Of a DNA stretch of 64,000 bases, positions 39,785 through 49,075 are shown piece after piece. The notes beneath the pieces are model-generated. The model made no database searches. It saw nothing but the letters and a program-made list of their open reading frames with translations, and was not told the DNA's origin. Location: contig NZ_UGOX01000001.1 of the NCBI RefSeq assembly GCF_900461555.1, forward strand, positions 1 to 64,000, written 5' to 3'. This stretch comes from Legionella quinlivanii (GTDB taxonomy: Bacteria > Pseudomonadota > Gammaproteobacteria > Legionellales > Legionellaceae). The position numbers and the translations under genes were made by a program. Within the stretch, counting starts at the first letter, position 1; each line of letters opens with the position of its first letter.

Positions 39785-40927
39785 TTAACAGTTTCCAGGT
39801 TTGAAATAGTCAATTACCTGCTCAATAATAAAATTAGCCTCAGACGGTTCTAAATTATACCATAGTGGCAATCGAACCAGTTTTTCGCTTTCATTAGTTG
39901 TAAAATCGTCTTCTCCATGAAAGTGTCCAAATTTTAAACCAGCCGGGCTTGAGTGTAGGGGAACGTAATGGAAAGCCGTCTGTACCCCCCGTCTTTTCAT
40001 GAGCTCAATAAAATCGCACCTTGTTTCAAAGCTGGGCAGCTTAAGATAATACATATGTGCATTATGCTGGCATTTTTCAGGAATAAAGGGACGGGTAATT
40101 AATTCGTTCAACTCGTATGCTGCCAACGCGTCATGATAAATATTCCAGATACCTAGCCGTTGCTCATTGATAGCCTTGGCTTCCAGCAGTTGCGAATACA
40201 GGTAGGCGGCCTGAAGTTCACCTGGCAAAAAACTTGAACCCAGGTCACGCCAGGTATATTTATCTACCTGACCTTTTAAGAATTGGGTACGGTTGGTTCC
40301 TTTCTGGCGGATTACTTCTGCCCTTTCAATAAAGCGTTCGTCATTGATTAGCAGTGCTCCGCCTTCACCCCCCGAGGTATAGTTTTTGGTTTCGTGAAAG
40401 CTGTAACAGCCGAAATGCCCAATAGTTCCCAAGGGGCGTCCTTCATAGAAAGCCATGACTGCTTGCGCCGCATCCTCCACAACATAGAGCTGATATTTTT
40501 CTGCAAGTGCCATGATCACATTCATTTCACAGGCAACCCCTGCATAATGAACGGGGACGATCGCTTTGGTTTTATCTGTAATCGCGGCTTCTATCTTTGT
40601 TTCGTCAATATTCATAGTATCAGGACGGATATCGACAAAAACGATAGTCGCTCCTCTCAACACGAAGGCATTGGCAGTACTTACGAACGTATAGCTCGGC
40701 ATAATCACTTCATCGCCAGGCTGAATATCAAGGAGTATTGCTGCCATTTCAAGCGCTGCGGTGCAGGAGGGGGTCAATAAGGCTTTTTTACAATGGAATT
40801 GTTGCTCAAACCACTGCTGACATAACTGCGTGTAATGTCCATCGCCACAAAGTTTAGTACTACGCATAGCTGCTAAAACATGATGATCTTCGGAAGTGGT
40901 GTAGGGCGGTTTATTAAATAGAATCAT
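39785..40927 (-). CDS. wecE: dTDP-4-amino-4,6-dideoxygalactose transaminase
   Basis: A PLP aminotransferase (WecE/RffA) that converts dTDP-4-keto-6-deoxyglucose to dTDP-Fuc4N. The 380-residue protein has the WecE-type N-terminus LFNKPPYTTSEDHHV and STKLCGDGHYTQLCQQWFEQ, then VEDAAQAVMAFYEGRPLG and the PLP-lysine motif YSFHETKNYTSGEGGAL (about 180-196). ATG 40927 is chosen over GTG 40936 because AGGTGA lies 5 bases before it. It follows rmlA by 11 bases, within the rmlB-rmlA-wecE operon. Confidence 0.92.
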   Translation of the reverse strand: MILFNKPPYTTSEDHHVLAAMRSTKLCGDGHYTQLCQQWFEQQFHCKKALLTPSCTAALEMAAILLDIQPGDEVIMPSYTFVSTANAFVLRGATIVFVDIRPDTMNIDETKIEAAITDKTKAIVPVHYAGVACEMNVIMALAEKYQLYVVEDAAQAVMAFYEGRPLGTIGHFGCYSFHETKNYTSGGEGGALLINDERFIERAEVIRQKGTNRTQFLKGQVDKYTWRDLGSSFLPGELQAAYLYSQLLEAKAINEQRLGIWNIYHDALAAYELNELITRPFIPEKCQHNAHMYYLKLPSFETRCDFIELMKRRGVQTAFHYVPLHSSPAGLKFGHFHGEDDFTTNESEKLVRLPLWYNLEPSEANFIIEQVIDYFKPGNC

Positions 40928-40938
40928 GTAGATCACCT

Positions 40939-41892
40939 TTATATGGTGTTTAGTTCAAGGCTGTCTGCGCTTTTTTGTTCTTCATAAAGTAATGACTGCA
41001 AATAGGCGCCATAACTGTTTTTATTCATACTATGAACAAGTGCAGAGAGTTCTTCAGTGCTTAACCAGCCATTATGATAGGCAATTTCTTCCAGACAAGC
41101 GATTTTAAGACCTTGCCGATTTTCAATTGCCTGTACAAACATACCTGCCTCAAGAAGGCTTTCATGCGTGCCAGCATCTAGCCATGCAAAGCCGCGGCCC
41201 AACAATTCAACATGCAGATTATTTCGCTCAAGATAGGCTTGGTTGACCCTTGTAATCTCGAGTTCACCTCGTTTGGAGGGTTTAGTCTGTTTGGCTATTT
41301 CGACCACCTCATTATCATAAAAATAAAGCCCGGTTACAGCATAATTGGATTTAGGATTTATTGGTTTTTCTTCAATAGAAAGCGCGCGCAGGTGCTCATC
41401 AAATTCAACCACACCGAAACGGTGGGGATCTTTTACACGGTAAGCAAAAATAGTTGCACCTGATGCACGTGACAATGCCTCTTGTAGTTTTGGAGTAAGA
41501 CCCTGGCCGTAATAAATGTTATCTCCAAGAATCAAACAGACTTTTTCTTTGCCGATGAATTCTTCGCCTATAATAAAGGCCTGCGCTAAGCCTTCAGGTT
41601 TTGGCTGGACCTCGTAGCTTAGTTTGATGCCAAACTGCTCGCCATTACCCAGCAAATATTTAAAAGAAGCCTGCTCTTCGGGGGTGGTGATGATCAGAAT
41701 GTCGCGAATACCTGCCAGCATGAGAACCGATAAGGGATAGTAAATCATCGGCTTATCGTAAATAGGAAGTAATTGCTTTGAAACGCCTTTGGTGATGGGA
41801 TGGAGCCTGGTGCCAGCCCCACCTGAAAGAATGATGCCTTTTGTATTGGTGGGCTGGGGTTTGAAGATAAACGGGTTCACTTGACGGCTCAT
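40939..41892 (-). CDS. rmlA: Glucose-1-phosphate thymidylyltransferase
   Basis: Makes dTDP-glucose. The 317-residue protein has a short N-terminal extension, then [32 protein letters not shown] (positions about 18-49, the nucleotide-binding and catalytic loop), [39 protein letters not shown] and [14 protein letters not shown]. It overlaps rmlB by 4 bases (ATGA). rmlC and rmlD are absent, so the pathway feeds WecE rather than rhamnose. Confidence 0.96.
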   Translation of the reverse strand: MSRQVNPFIFKPQPTNTKGIILSGGAGTRLHPITKGVSKQLLPIYDKPMIYYPLSVLMLAGIRDILIITTPEEQASFKYLLGNGEQFGIKLSYEVQPKPEGLAQAFIIGEEFIGKEKVCLILGDNIYYGQGLTPKLQEALSRASGATIFAYRVKDPHRFGVVEFDEHLRALSIEEKPINPKSNYAVTGLYFYDNEVVEIAKQTKPSKRGELEITRVNQAYLERNNLHVELLGRGFAWLDAGTHESLLEAGMFVQAIENRQGLKIACLEEIAYHNGWLSTEELSALVHSMNKNSYGAYLQSLLYEEQKSADSLELNTI

Positions 41893-42962
41893 ACTAATGC
41901 ATCCCCATGTTCACGATGATTGAATACCTGTAGTTTTGATAAAAGCTTACTGCTCCAGGAGCGGTTTTCAACATACCACTGAATGGTCTTGCGCAGTCCC
42001 GTCTCAAAGTTTTCCTGCGGAGTCCAGCCTAGTTCTTTTTGCATTTTACTCGCATCAATAGCATAACGTTGATCATGCCCCGGTCTATCTGTCACATAGG
42101 TAATGAGATCGGAATAATTGTTGATTCCTCTGGGCTTCACTGGCGCTATATCTTCAAGTTGTGCGCAGAGAGTTAATACCACCTCAATATTTCTTTTTTC
42201 ATTATGTCCGCCTATGTTATAGGTTTCTCCGGCAATACCGGCCGTCAGTACGCGATAAAGTGCGCGCACATGATCATCAACATAAAGCCAGTCGCGGACC
42301 TGTTTGCCATCTCCATAAATTGGCAGAGGCTTGCCAGCCAGGGCGTTTGAAATCATTAAGGGAATCAGTTTTTCAGGAAATTGAAAGGGGCCGTAATTAT
42401 TAGAGCAATTACTGATTAGTACGGGCAAACCATAGGTGCGATGCCAGGCGCGAACCAGATGATCGGAGCTTGCTTTACTGGCAGAATAAGGTGAATTGGG
42501 CGCATAACTGGTGGTTTCTGTGAAAAGCTCGTCATTATGCTCAAGCTCCCCATATACTTCGTCTGTTGATACATGATGAAAACGAAAGCTTTTTTGCCGG
42601 GATGCGGGTAATTGCTGCCAATACTCAAGCGCTCCCTGAAGTAAATTAAAAGTACCTACAATATTGGTATAAATAAAGCTGGCAGGGCCTTGAATTGAGC
42701 GATCGACATGCGTTTCAGCGGCCAGGTGCATAACGGCTTCAGGACGATGGGTTTTAAAAAGTTCTCTGATTTTTTGCGCAGAACAAATATCGACCTGCTC
42801 GAAGAGATAATTGGGACTTTCGCTGATGCTTCTGAGGGATTCGAGATTCCCTGCATAAGTCAGGCAGTCGACATTAATCACCTGGTGATCGGTATGGGTT
42901 ATCAAATGACGAACCAGTGCTGAGCCAATAAATCCTGCACCTCCAGTTACGAGAATTTTCAT
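41889..42962 (-). CDS. rmlB: dTDP-glucose 4,6-dehydratase
   Basis: Converts dTDP-glucose to dTDP-4-keto-6-deoxyglucose. The 357-residue SDR protein has [32 protein letters not shown], the catalytic region [13 protein letters not shown] with [15 protein letters not shown] (YxxxK), and [21 protein letters not shown] 42962 gives the standard N-terminus, so the in-frame upstream extension is rejected. First gene of rmlB-rmlA-wecE on the minus strand. Confidence 0.96.
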   Translation of the reverse strand: MKILVTGGAGFIGSALVRHLITHTDHQVINVDCLTYAGNLESLRSISESPNYLFEQVDICSAQKIRELFKTHRPEAVMHLAAETHVDRSIQGPASFIYTNIVGTFNLLQGALEYWQQLPASRQKSFRFHHVSTDEVYGELEHNDELFTETTSYAPNSPYSASKASSDHLVRAWHRTYGLPVLISNCSNNYGPFQFPEKLIPLMISNALAGKPLPIYGDGKQVRDWLYVDDHVRALYRVLTAGIAGETYNIGGHNEKRNIEVVLTLCAQLEDIAPVKPRGINNYSDLITYVTDRPGHDQRYAIDASKMQKELGWTPQENFETGLRKTIQWYVENRSWSSKLLSKLQVFNHREHGDALV

Positions 42963-43103
42963 ACTTAATCCTGTTAAATCCAAAAATTCGGGGATTAACC
43001 CAACCGGGGTATTTTCCCTTCTTCTCAAGGAGAATACAACTCTTAACCCATAATTTCTGCCAGATTAAGGTCTGTATATATTTCATCTCATTTCCTTACA
43101 AAT

Positions 43104-43192
43104 TGTGTCATTCCTGCTCAGGCAGGAATCCATCTCATCACCGGCACTTAGCCAAATCATGGATGGATTTCCGCCTGCGCGGAAATGACACA
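43104..43192. repeat. Palindromic dispersed repeat, family 2, copy 1
   Basis: An 89-base element with ends TGTGTCATTCC and GGAAATGACACA, inner palindromes CCTGCTCAGGCAGG and CCGCCTGCGCGG, and the central CAAATCATGGATGG. A close copy in the same orientation lies at 45032-45119, and a degraded inverted copy is at about 47416-47496. Confidence 0.85.
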
Positions 43193-43247
43193 GCTGCCTA
43201 ATTTTTATGAGGATGTCTCAGGCAATTGCCAACGAACCTAGAGGAGC

Positions 43248-43634
43248 TTACTTTTGAGCCGGTTTTCGCTTATTAGGCAAGCCAATAACCAGCTTGTTCA
43301 GATAATAGGTTAGAGGAACCATCGCTGCGATCACCAGCAATGGGGCGAGCTGCTGAGAAATGTTAAAATGTTCAACTAAAGTTCCTAGCAGGGCCGCCGA
43401 GATCAGATATTGCAGAACGTAAATCAAAGGATAGGTAAATAAACCTTTCCAGTGCAACTCCGCTTTAAAAACAATTACCGTATTAAACCAGTAGGCCAGC
43501 AATACGCCTAAAAAATAGCCGATGAAATAAGCCCACTGATAGTCGATAAGATGATTCAGGCTAAGATATATGAGATAAGTAAAGCTGGTTGTAAGCCCGC
43601 CGCCCAGCCCGAAAAGCAGCCACCGTTTAATCAT
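43248..43634 (-). CDS. GtrA-family membrane protein
   Basis: A second GtrA protein, 128 residues with four membrane segments. RWLLFGLGGGLTTSFTYLIYL forms the first, and GVLLAYWFNTVIVFKAE carries the family motif after the second. It presumably translocates a lipid-linked sugar for side-chain addition, together with a GtrB-type enzyme. With the acyltransferase-3 gene next to it, it lies between two direct copies of repeat family 2. Confidence 0.85.
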   Translation of the reverse strand: MIKRWLLFGLGGGLTTSFTYLIYLSLNHLIDYQWAYFIGYFLGVLLAYWFNTVIVFKAELHWKGLFTYPLIYVLQYLISAALLGTLVEHFNISQQLAPLLVIAAMVPLTYYLNKLVIGLPNKRKPAQK

Positions 43635-43732
43635 TATTCACTCTGAATTTGCAATGACGCAGGGAAGGTTAATATTTAAAATGATTTATCAAGTGTACCA
43701 TAATGCGTCAGAAAATGGGGATTTATCCACAG

Positions 43733-44899
43733 TCAGCGCTCCATTCGCTTTGCCAGTCGTTTGCCAAAGCCGTTAGTTGGCAATTCAACCCAGCGATGCA
43801 GGAGCAACGCCAGTGAAATAGCGATAATTCCAGCTAGCAGAATGGCGAGTATGGCCGGAAATTTTTTTACATAAGTCAGCCAGTAAATCAACACATAACT
43901 AGGCAATAAATGAACCACGTAAAGAGGATAGCTTATGTTGCCAAGCCAGATAAACAGGGGTGCGGCTGAAATCTGTTCTCTGAAGCGATACGCGACTGCG
44001 AAAATAATCAATGCCAGGCCATAATTAAAAGTCCCAGGATACCATTGTGACTGATAATCGCTTCGCGACCAAAGCAACATGAACAGCAGGAAAAAGGCAA
44101 TGACTAGTGTCGTCATTTGCCGGGTCGACAGGAAATTGCGGCAATGCCAGTTAAAACAGGTGCCTATTAGCATATACACAATGTAGACCGCCGAGTTTCC
44201 GCAGGCATGAGCTAATCCATACCAGGAAATGCTAAGCGTCCACTGATTAACCCGATTATCCATGCCTAACTGCGTTTCAGAAAGAATTAAGCCGATAAGG
44301 CCTGTGCAGACTACCAAAGCGATAAGGTCCATTTTTTTTCCCGAGGTCAGCAACCCTGAGAAAAGCGCGCAAAGAAGATAGAATTTAATTTCAATTTGTA
44401 ATGTCCAGCTGATTGCATCGAGACTTGGAACCCAAAACAAATCCCGGGTAAGGCTGAGCTGGGCCAGAATATCAAATGTTCCTATCCATAGTTTTCCACG
44501 GTGAAATAATAGAAGGGCTACTAATGCGAAAAAGAAAGCGGCCCAATAAGTGGGATAAATTCTAAAGAAACGCGTTATCAAAAACTGGGTCTTTGAATAT
44601 TTGGCCAGTGAAAAGGGTATGACAAAACCGCTGATTAGAAAAAACAAAGAGACGCCAAAATGGCTGTACCTGAACCAGCCCGTATCATTGATAATAGACA
44701 CCAGTTCTGGCGGGTAGGGTGCCGCTTCACAGACTCGAAGACCCAATAACTGGCAGACTGCCAGGTGATTTAACCAGAAATGACCCAGCAGATGCGCTCC
44801 TAAAAAAACGATGGCAGAGGCCAATCCTCTGAGGAGATGAGCAAACAGATAATGGTGTTCTGGTAAGGGATGCTGCGGTTTGTCAGTGCTGGAGGTCAT
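43733..44899 (-). CDS. Acyltransferase-3 family membrane O-acyltransferase
   Basis: A 388-residue integral membrane protein of the OafA/NodX/ExoZ family, with about ten membrane segments. Early conserved residues include LLRGLASAIVFLGAH (about 22) and RYSHFGVSLFFLISGFVIPFSL (about 76-97), followed by RFFRIYPTYW (about 110) and SWTLQIEIKFYLL (about 163). It probably O-acetylates the glycan or lipid A in the periplasm. GGAGG-type sequence around the start supports ATG 44899. Confidence 0.9.
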   Translation of the reverse strand: MTSSTDKPQHPLPEHHYLFAHLLRGLASAIVFLGAHLLGHFWLNHLAVCQLLGLRVCEAAPYPPELVSIINDTGWFRYSHFGVSLFFLISGFVIPFSLAKYSKTQFLITRFFRIYPTYWAAFFFALVALLLFHRGKLWIGTFDILAQLSLTRDLFWVPSLDAISWTLQIEIKFYLLCALFSGLLTSGKKMDLIALVVCTGLIGLILSETQLGMDNRVNQWTLSISWYGLAHACGNSAVYIVYMLIGTCFNWHCRNFLSTRQMTTLVIAFFLLFMLLWSRSDYQSQWYPGTFNYGLALIIFAVAYRFREQISAAPLFIWLGNISYPLYVVHLLPSYVLIYWLTYVKKFPAILAILLAGIIAISLALLLHRWVELPTNGFGKRLAKRMER

Positions 44900-45031
44900 A
44901 TCTCAACCTGAAAACCAATGAAGATCGGCTTTAATATTGATTAATATGCCATTTTTAGGGATCTGTGAGAAGCTGTCAAGTGAGGGTAATGAGGTATTCC
45001 CATAAACTTTTCATTCAAATTATGCGCAAGT

Positions 45032-45119
45032 CGTGCCATTCCCGCGCAGGCGGGAATCTATTTCATCATAGGCACTGTGCCAAATCATCGATGGTTTTCC
45101 GCCTGCGCGGAAATGACAG
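45032..45119. repeat. Palindromic dispersed repeat, family 2, copy 2
   Basis: Starts CGTGCCATTCCCGCGCAGGC and ends GCGGAAATGACA, with GCCAAATCATCGATGG in the centre. It is in the same orientation as 43104-43192, so the two copies bracket the gtrA-acyltransferase pair. Confidence 0.85.
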
Positions 45120-45150
45120 AAATCGAAGCTGTCTTTCAGACTTGGCAGGC

Positions 45151-45594
45151 TTAACCAATTGCCTCGTTCAAAGAATCCCGTGTTTGCTCACCGTAAAGTA
45201 TCTTAACCAGTTTACCCTGAGGATTAAGAACGAAGGTGGCAGGCACCGCGCGAGGCTGCTCAAAATTCAATGAATGACCCGGATCAACTGCCAGGCAGGG
45301 GTAAGTGATTCCGTGTTGTTTAATCAGTCTCCGTTGCTCACGCAATGGCAGCTCATCATAATTGACGGCAAAAAGAGCTATTTTTTCTTTATTATTCTTA
45401 TAAAAACTGTTGAGTTCATGGATCTCATTCAGACAGGGCTGGCACCAGCTTGCCCAGTAATTAATTAACACCCATTTGCCTCTCAGGCTGCTCAGATCAA
45501 TTTGTTTGCCTTCCGTATCAGTGAGAACAGTCGCCTGAGCCAGGGAAAAAACAGAAGTGAATAGCAATGCTATAATCAATTTTGCAACAGTCAC
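45151..45594 (-). CDS. TlpA/ResA-like periplasmic thioredoxin
   Basis: A 147-residue thiol-disulfide oxidoreductase. An N-terminal signal peptide (KLIIALLFTSVFSLAQA) is followed by the thioredoxin fold with VLINYWASWCQPCLNEI (WCQPC active site, about 50), and cis-Pro is expected in AVPATFVL (about 116). It probably reduces periplasmic disulfides, for example in cytochrome c maturation. The start is GTG, strongly supported by GAGGAGGA just upstream. Confidence 0.88.
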   Translation of the reverse strand: MTVAKLIIALLFTSVFSLAQATVLTDTEGKQIDLSSLRGKWVLINYWASWCQPCLNEIHELNSFYKNNKEKIALFAVNYDELPLREQRRLIKQHGITYPCLAVDPGHSLNFEQPRAVPATFVLNPQGKLVKILYGEQTRDSLNEAIG

Positions 45595-45704
45595 AATGTC
45601 CTCCTCGAGGTTGAAACAGCCGCTAGTTTATCATAGGCTGACAAAAACAGAACAATGTTCAGGTATAATTAACCAACGGGGCAGTCACGCAGCAGGAGCT
45701 TCTT

Positions 45705-46532
45705 ATGAGTCAACGTAAAGTGGCAAAGTTATTGACCGGTCATTTAGTTCGCGAAGGCGGCGGCGTCAAGCTTCAGCGTTATATTGGGATGGAACGCGAT
45801 AATCCCTATGAGCCAATGCTCTTGTTCGATTTTTTTGATAGCGGCAATCCGCTGGATTACATCGCCGGATTTCCCTCCCATCCGCATCGCGGTTTTGAAA
45901 CCATCACTTACCTGCTGGAGGGACGGATAGAACATCAGGACAACCATGGTCACAAAGGCGTGATTGGTCCTGGTGATGTGCAATGGATGACCGCAGGCCG
46001 AGGGATTATTCACTCAGAAATGCCTAAAGAGTCTTCACGACTGACAGGTCTACAACTATGGCTAAATTTACCTGCGGACAAAAAAATGATTCAGCCCGCT
46101 TATCAGGAGTTTACTGCAGAGCAATTAGCTTATGAAGCGTTGCCAAATGGGGGTGAGCTTAAACTAATTGCCGGTGAACGAGAGGCTGCCTCATCTCCAG
46201 TGAAGGGTATCGCGACTGATCCCTTGTTTTTTGATATAAAATTACCCCCGGAAAGCGAGTTTCTGCAGAAGGTAGCGGAAAGCCATCAATGTTTAGTATT
46301 TGTCTTGAAAGGAGAGTTGCTTATTGATTCGCAGCGAATAGCCAGTAAAGAAATGGCAATCCTTTCTTCCGGGGATGAAGTACACTTGGAAACGAGCACA
46401 GAGGCCTGTCATTGCATTTTGATTGCAGCGCGCAAACTCAATGAACCCATCGCTCGTCTCGGGCCTTTTGTCATGAATACACAAGAGGAAATATTTCAGG
46501 CAGTTGAAGATTTCAGAAATAACCAGTTTTAA
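45705..46532 (+). CDS. Pirin family protein
   Basis: A 275-residue bicupin protein. The N-terminal cupin carries FPSHPHRGFETITYLLEG (metal-binding His residues, about 49-66), with GPGDVQWMTAGRGIIHSEMP following (about 88). The C-terminal cupin is more degenerate. Bacterial pirins include quercetinase-like and regulatory proteins; the specific role is unknown. CAGGAG precedes the ATG. wrbA follows 36 bases downstream, a redox-related pairing. Confidence 0.9.
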   Translation: MSQRKVAKLLTGHLVREGGGVKLQRYIGMERDNPYEPMLLFDFFDSGNPLDYIAGFPSHPHRGFETITYLLEGRIEHQDNHGHKGVIGPGDVQWMTAGRGIIHSEMPKESSRLTGLQLWLNLPADKKMIQPAYQEFTAEQLAYEALPNGGELKLIAGEREAASSPVKGIATDPLFFDIKLPPESEFLQKVAESHQCLVFVLKGELLIDSQRIASKEMAILSSGDEVHLETSTEACHCILIAARKLNEPIARLGPFVMNTQEEIFQAVEDFRNNQF

Positions 46533-46568
46533 TCAGTACTGTGGGGCCATAAATTAAAGGAGAAGGAA

Positions 46569-47168
46569 ATGGCGAAGGTTTTAGTGTTGTATTATTCAAG
46601 TTATGGGCATGTGGAAACGATGGCCGAGGAGGTTAGTAAGGGAGCAAAGGAAGTAGACGGCGTTGAAGTTACCCTCAAACGGGTTCCCGAAACCATGCCG
46701 GAAGACATTGCCAAAAAAGCAGGCGTCAAACTTAATCAGGAGGCGCCGGTTGCCAGTCCGCAGGAACTTGCCAATTATGACGCCATTATCTTTGGTACGC
46801 CAACGCGTTTCGGCAATATGGCGGCCCAAATGCGTAATTTTCTTGATCAGACCGGCGGTCTGTGGGTAAACGGCGGTCTCGTCGGTAAAATCGCTTCCGT
46901 GTTTGTATCAACTGGAACTGGAGGCGGTAATGAATCCACTATCATTTCATTCTGGAATACCCTTATTCATCACGGAATGATTATCGTCGGAGTGCCTTAT
47001 TCCGAAAAAGGTTTAACCGATCTTAGCGAAATGCGCGGCAGTTCTCCCTATGGTGCTGGAACTATTGCTGGCTCGGACGGAAAGCGGACGCCTTCAGAAA
47101 TTGAGCGGCAGATTGCCCGTTTCCAGGGTAAGCACGTCGCATCAATTGCCAAGCGTATGTTCGGTTAA
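46569..47168 (+). CDS. wrbA: NAD(P)H:quinone oxidoreductase WrbA
   Basis: An FMN-dependent flavodoxin-like quinone reductase of 199 residues, the usual length. [21 protein letters not shown] is the FMN phosphate loop (about 6), [27 protein letters not shown] the isoalloxazine loop (about 73-99), and [21 protein letters not shown] with [11 protein letters not shown] (about 112-145) the WrbA signature. AAGGAGAAGG immediately precedes the ATG. Confidence 0.96.
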   Translation: MAKVLVLYYSSYGHVETMAEEVSKGAKEVDGVEVTLKRVPETMPEDIAKKAGVKLNQEAPVASPQELANYDAIIFGTPTRFGNMAAQMRNFLDQTGGLWVNGGLVGKIASVFVSTGTGGGNESTIISFWNTLIHHGMIIVGVPYSEKGLTDLSEMRGSSPYGAGTIAGSDGKRTPSEIERQIARFQGKHVASIAKRMFG

Positions 47169-47229
47169 CCGGTTGCTACTAGAGCTCTTCATATCGCCAT
47201 GAATTTAGAGGATGTCTATTTTCAGCACA

Positions 47230-47496
47230 TACTGCGCCTGTCATTTCCGTGCAGCTTCGTTGCGTGGATAGAAGCAGGCAAACCAGGCTGTCGTCTTTGC
47301 GAGTGAAGTGAAGCAATCCAGATCAATCTTTGAGCAGGCCTATGGTCTGGATTGCTTCGCTGACGCTCGCAAAGACGAATTTTTGCATGAATATTTTCAT
47401 TTGCGCAACAACGCCTTTCCGTGCAAGCAGAAATCCATTAATGAGCTGCCACAGTAGCAGTGATGAAATAGATTACCGCCTGCGCGGTAATGACAC
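47230..47496. repeat. Repeat nest: degraded family 2 around a family 1 element
   Basis: No gene in the 369-base gap 47169-47537. The core 47293-47376 is an 84-base family 1 palindrome (GTCTTTGCGAGTG to CGCTCGCAAAGAC). To its right, 47416-47496 is an inverted, degraded family 2 element (ending ACCGCCTGCGCGGTAATGACAC). To its left, 47238-47262 resembles a family 2 end (CTGTCATTTCCGTGCAGC). Confidence 0.75.
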
Positions 47497-47537
47497 GGTT
47501 CTAAATAAGTCAATGACGGGTCCAGACTGCGAACTAA

Positions 47538-48908
47538 TCAACCGTTAATAGACGAATCATGGCTGTCTCTTTTATCTGCCAATTCATCTTTTCCCCCTTT
47601 GTTGATACTGAGTCTTTTGCTCTTTTCTCTCTTTATACCAAAAAACATAGCCGCTTTGCGTAAAATGCCTTTTTTCTCATGAGGGGGTGAGTTTGGCGCT
47701 GCCAGATCGGTCTCCGCTGATGTCAGCGAATCTTGTTTTTGTGGGACCAATTTCGGAGGTAGCTGCAGATCCCTCGCCCTTTTAAAATTATTAATGGCCT
47801 CGTCAACAGAGATCCTGTCCTTGGGGTCTATAAATGTCATTGCCTTTAGAGTAGTAACAATAAGGTCTTTTACTTCAGGTTTCACATCAAGCCCATAAAA
47901 CATATGGCTGTAATCGTTGGCTCTTGCCACGGGCAACACTCTACCTGCAGCTGCTTCATTATATAAAAAAGCAGAGTTTCTCCAAACCAGGGCGACCAGA
48001 CGGCCAAGAGAGTAAAGATCGGCGCGATAATCGACTGTTTTATTTTGCACGGCTTCAGGACTGACATACATCGGAGAACCCACGTCGTCCGACATTTTTT
48101 CGCCAAAAAATCTCGCTAAACCAAAATCGATGGTTTTCACGTTTAAATCATCATCGATGATAACATTTTCAGGTTTCAAATCACGGTGAATAATCTGAGG
48201 ATTAAATACCTGCTCCTTCCAGGCTTCCAGTAAGTTAATACTGATAGTGAAGCGTTCATGCATGGTCAGGGGTTTAACTGCTTTACTCCAGTCAAGGGCA
48301 CGGTCATCATCAATAATATCGCCCAAACAGCGCCCCTCCATCAGACGCTCAACCATATAGACCTTTCCGTCATACATTACTGGTTGTTTAGGATGGGTAT
48401 GGGGTGTTTTACTTGCAATAGTATATTCTCGTTTTAAGCCGGGGTACCCCTCGTAATTTGAGCGGGGTGTATAGGGATCGTGCTCAACTTGCTTGGCAAG
48501 GCGTCGTTCGCCCGGTTTTTTTTCCTTGAAGCTTAAATCCGTATTGCCATCAGTGAGCCGATAAGTGACTTTTACAGGAATTGCCTGACCGAAGGATCCT
48601 TTACCCAAAGGTTTTTCGGCTAATACCCCATAACGGTTATCCTCAAGTCGGTCCTGCTTGATGTGGGCGGGTGTTTTTTTACTTTTATAACGTATAATTT
48701 TCTCCCCCAGTACAACTGTTTCAATCTGGTCTTTATAATACACGTTGTCGTAATAGAGATTGCGAAGCCTGACATCATAGGATTTTGCAGTCCGCCATCC
48801 ATAGCGCGGCATCCATCCTTCGGCATTACTGGTTTGTGCGAAAAGTGCAGCCAGGATCTTTCGTTCTTCTTCAGTGGGAGAAGAGGGGGTTTTGATGGTA
48901 ATTGTCAT
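47538..48908 (-). CDS. Eukaryotic-like Ser/Thr protein kinase, effector candidate
   Basis: A 456-residue soluble kinase with intact motifs: Gly loop GKGSFG (102-107), probable catalytic Lys in SFKEKK (about 128), alpha-C Glu in KREYTI (about 161), catalytic loop HRDLKPENVI (241-250), DFGLARFF (261-268) and the activation-segment end GSPMYVSPEA (277-286). Residues 1-90 are a non-kinase N-terminal part. The C-terminal 60 residues are basic, then Ser/Asp-rich. There is no PASTA or membrane segment, unlike bacterial signalling kinases, and it resembles Legionella LegK effectors. ATG 48908 has AAGGA upstream; an in-frame ATG at 48962 is possible. Confidence 0.88.
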   Translation of the reverse strand: MTITIKTPSSPTEEERKILAALFAQTSNAEGWMPRYGWRTAKSYDVRLRNLYYDNVYYKDQIETVVLGEKIIRYKSKKTPAHIKQDRLEDNRYGVLAEKPLGKGSFGQAIPVKVTYRLTDGNTDLSFKEKKPGERRLAKQVEHDPYTPRSNYEGYPGLKREYTIASKTPHTHPKQPVMYDGKVYMVERLMEGRCLGDIIDDDRALDWSKAVKPLTMHERFTISINLLEAWKEQVFNPQIIHRDLKPENVIIDDDLNVKTIDFGLARFFGEKMSDDVGSPMYVSPEAVQNKTVDYRADLYSLGRLVALVWRNSAFLYNEAAAGRVLPVARANDYSHMFYGLDVKPEVKDLIVTTLKAMTFIDPKDRISVDEAINNFKRARDLQLPPKLVPQKQDSLTSAETDLAAPNSPPHEKKGILRKAAMFFGIKREKSKRLSINKGGKDELADKRDSHDSSING

Positions 48909-49075
48909 CGAACATCCTTGTGTCATTTTTATTTTCTGTACCGTTATTATAGCAGCATGCATAAAAATAAGTCATAAAGATTCCTGATTGCCCCAATTGT
49001 TATTTGCTGTGCAAATTAATTGCTGTATAATTTCCCTTTTGCTTGTCGCATTTGCAGCTTCTTTTCGGTGAGTTT

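Noticed and set aside
43723-43731. A perfect DnaA-box sequence TTATCCACA between gtrA and the acyltransferase gene.
   Set aside because: It is isolated, with no AT-rich unwinding region or further boxes around it. A single 9-mer is expected by chance in a genome, and the dnaA-proximal region is the natural origin.
47238-47550. Small open frames across the gap between wrbA and the kinase gene.
   Set aside because: They coincide with palindromic repeats and have no protein-like composition or start signals.
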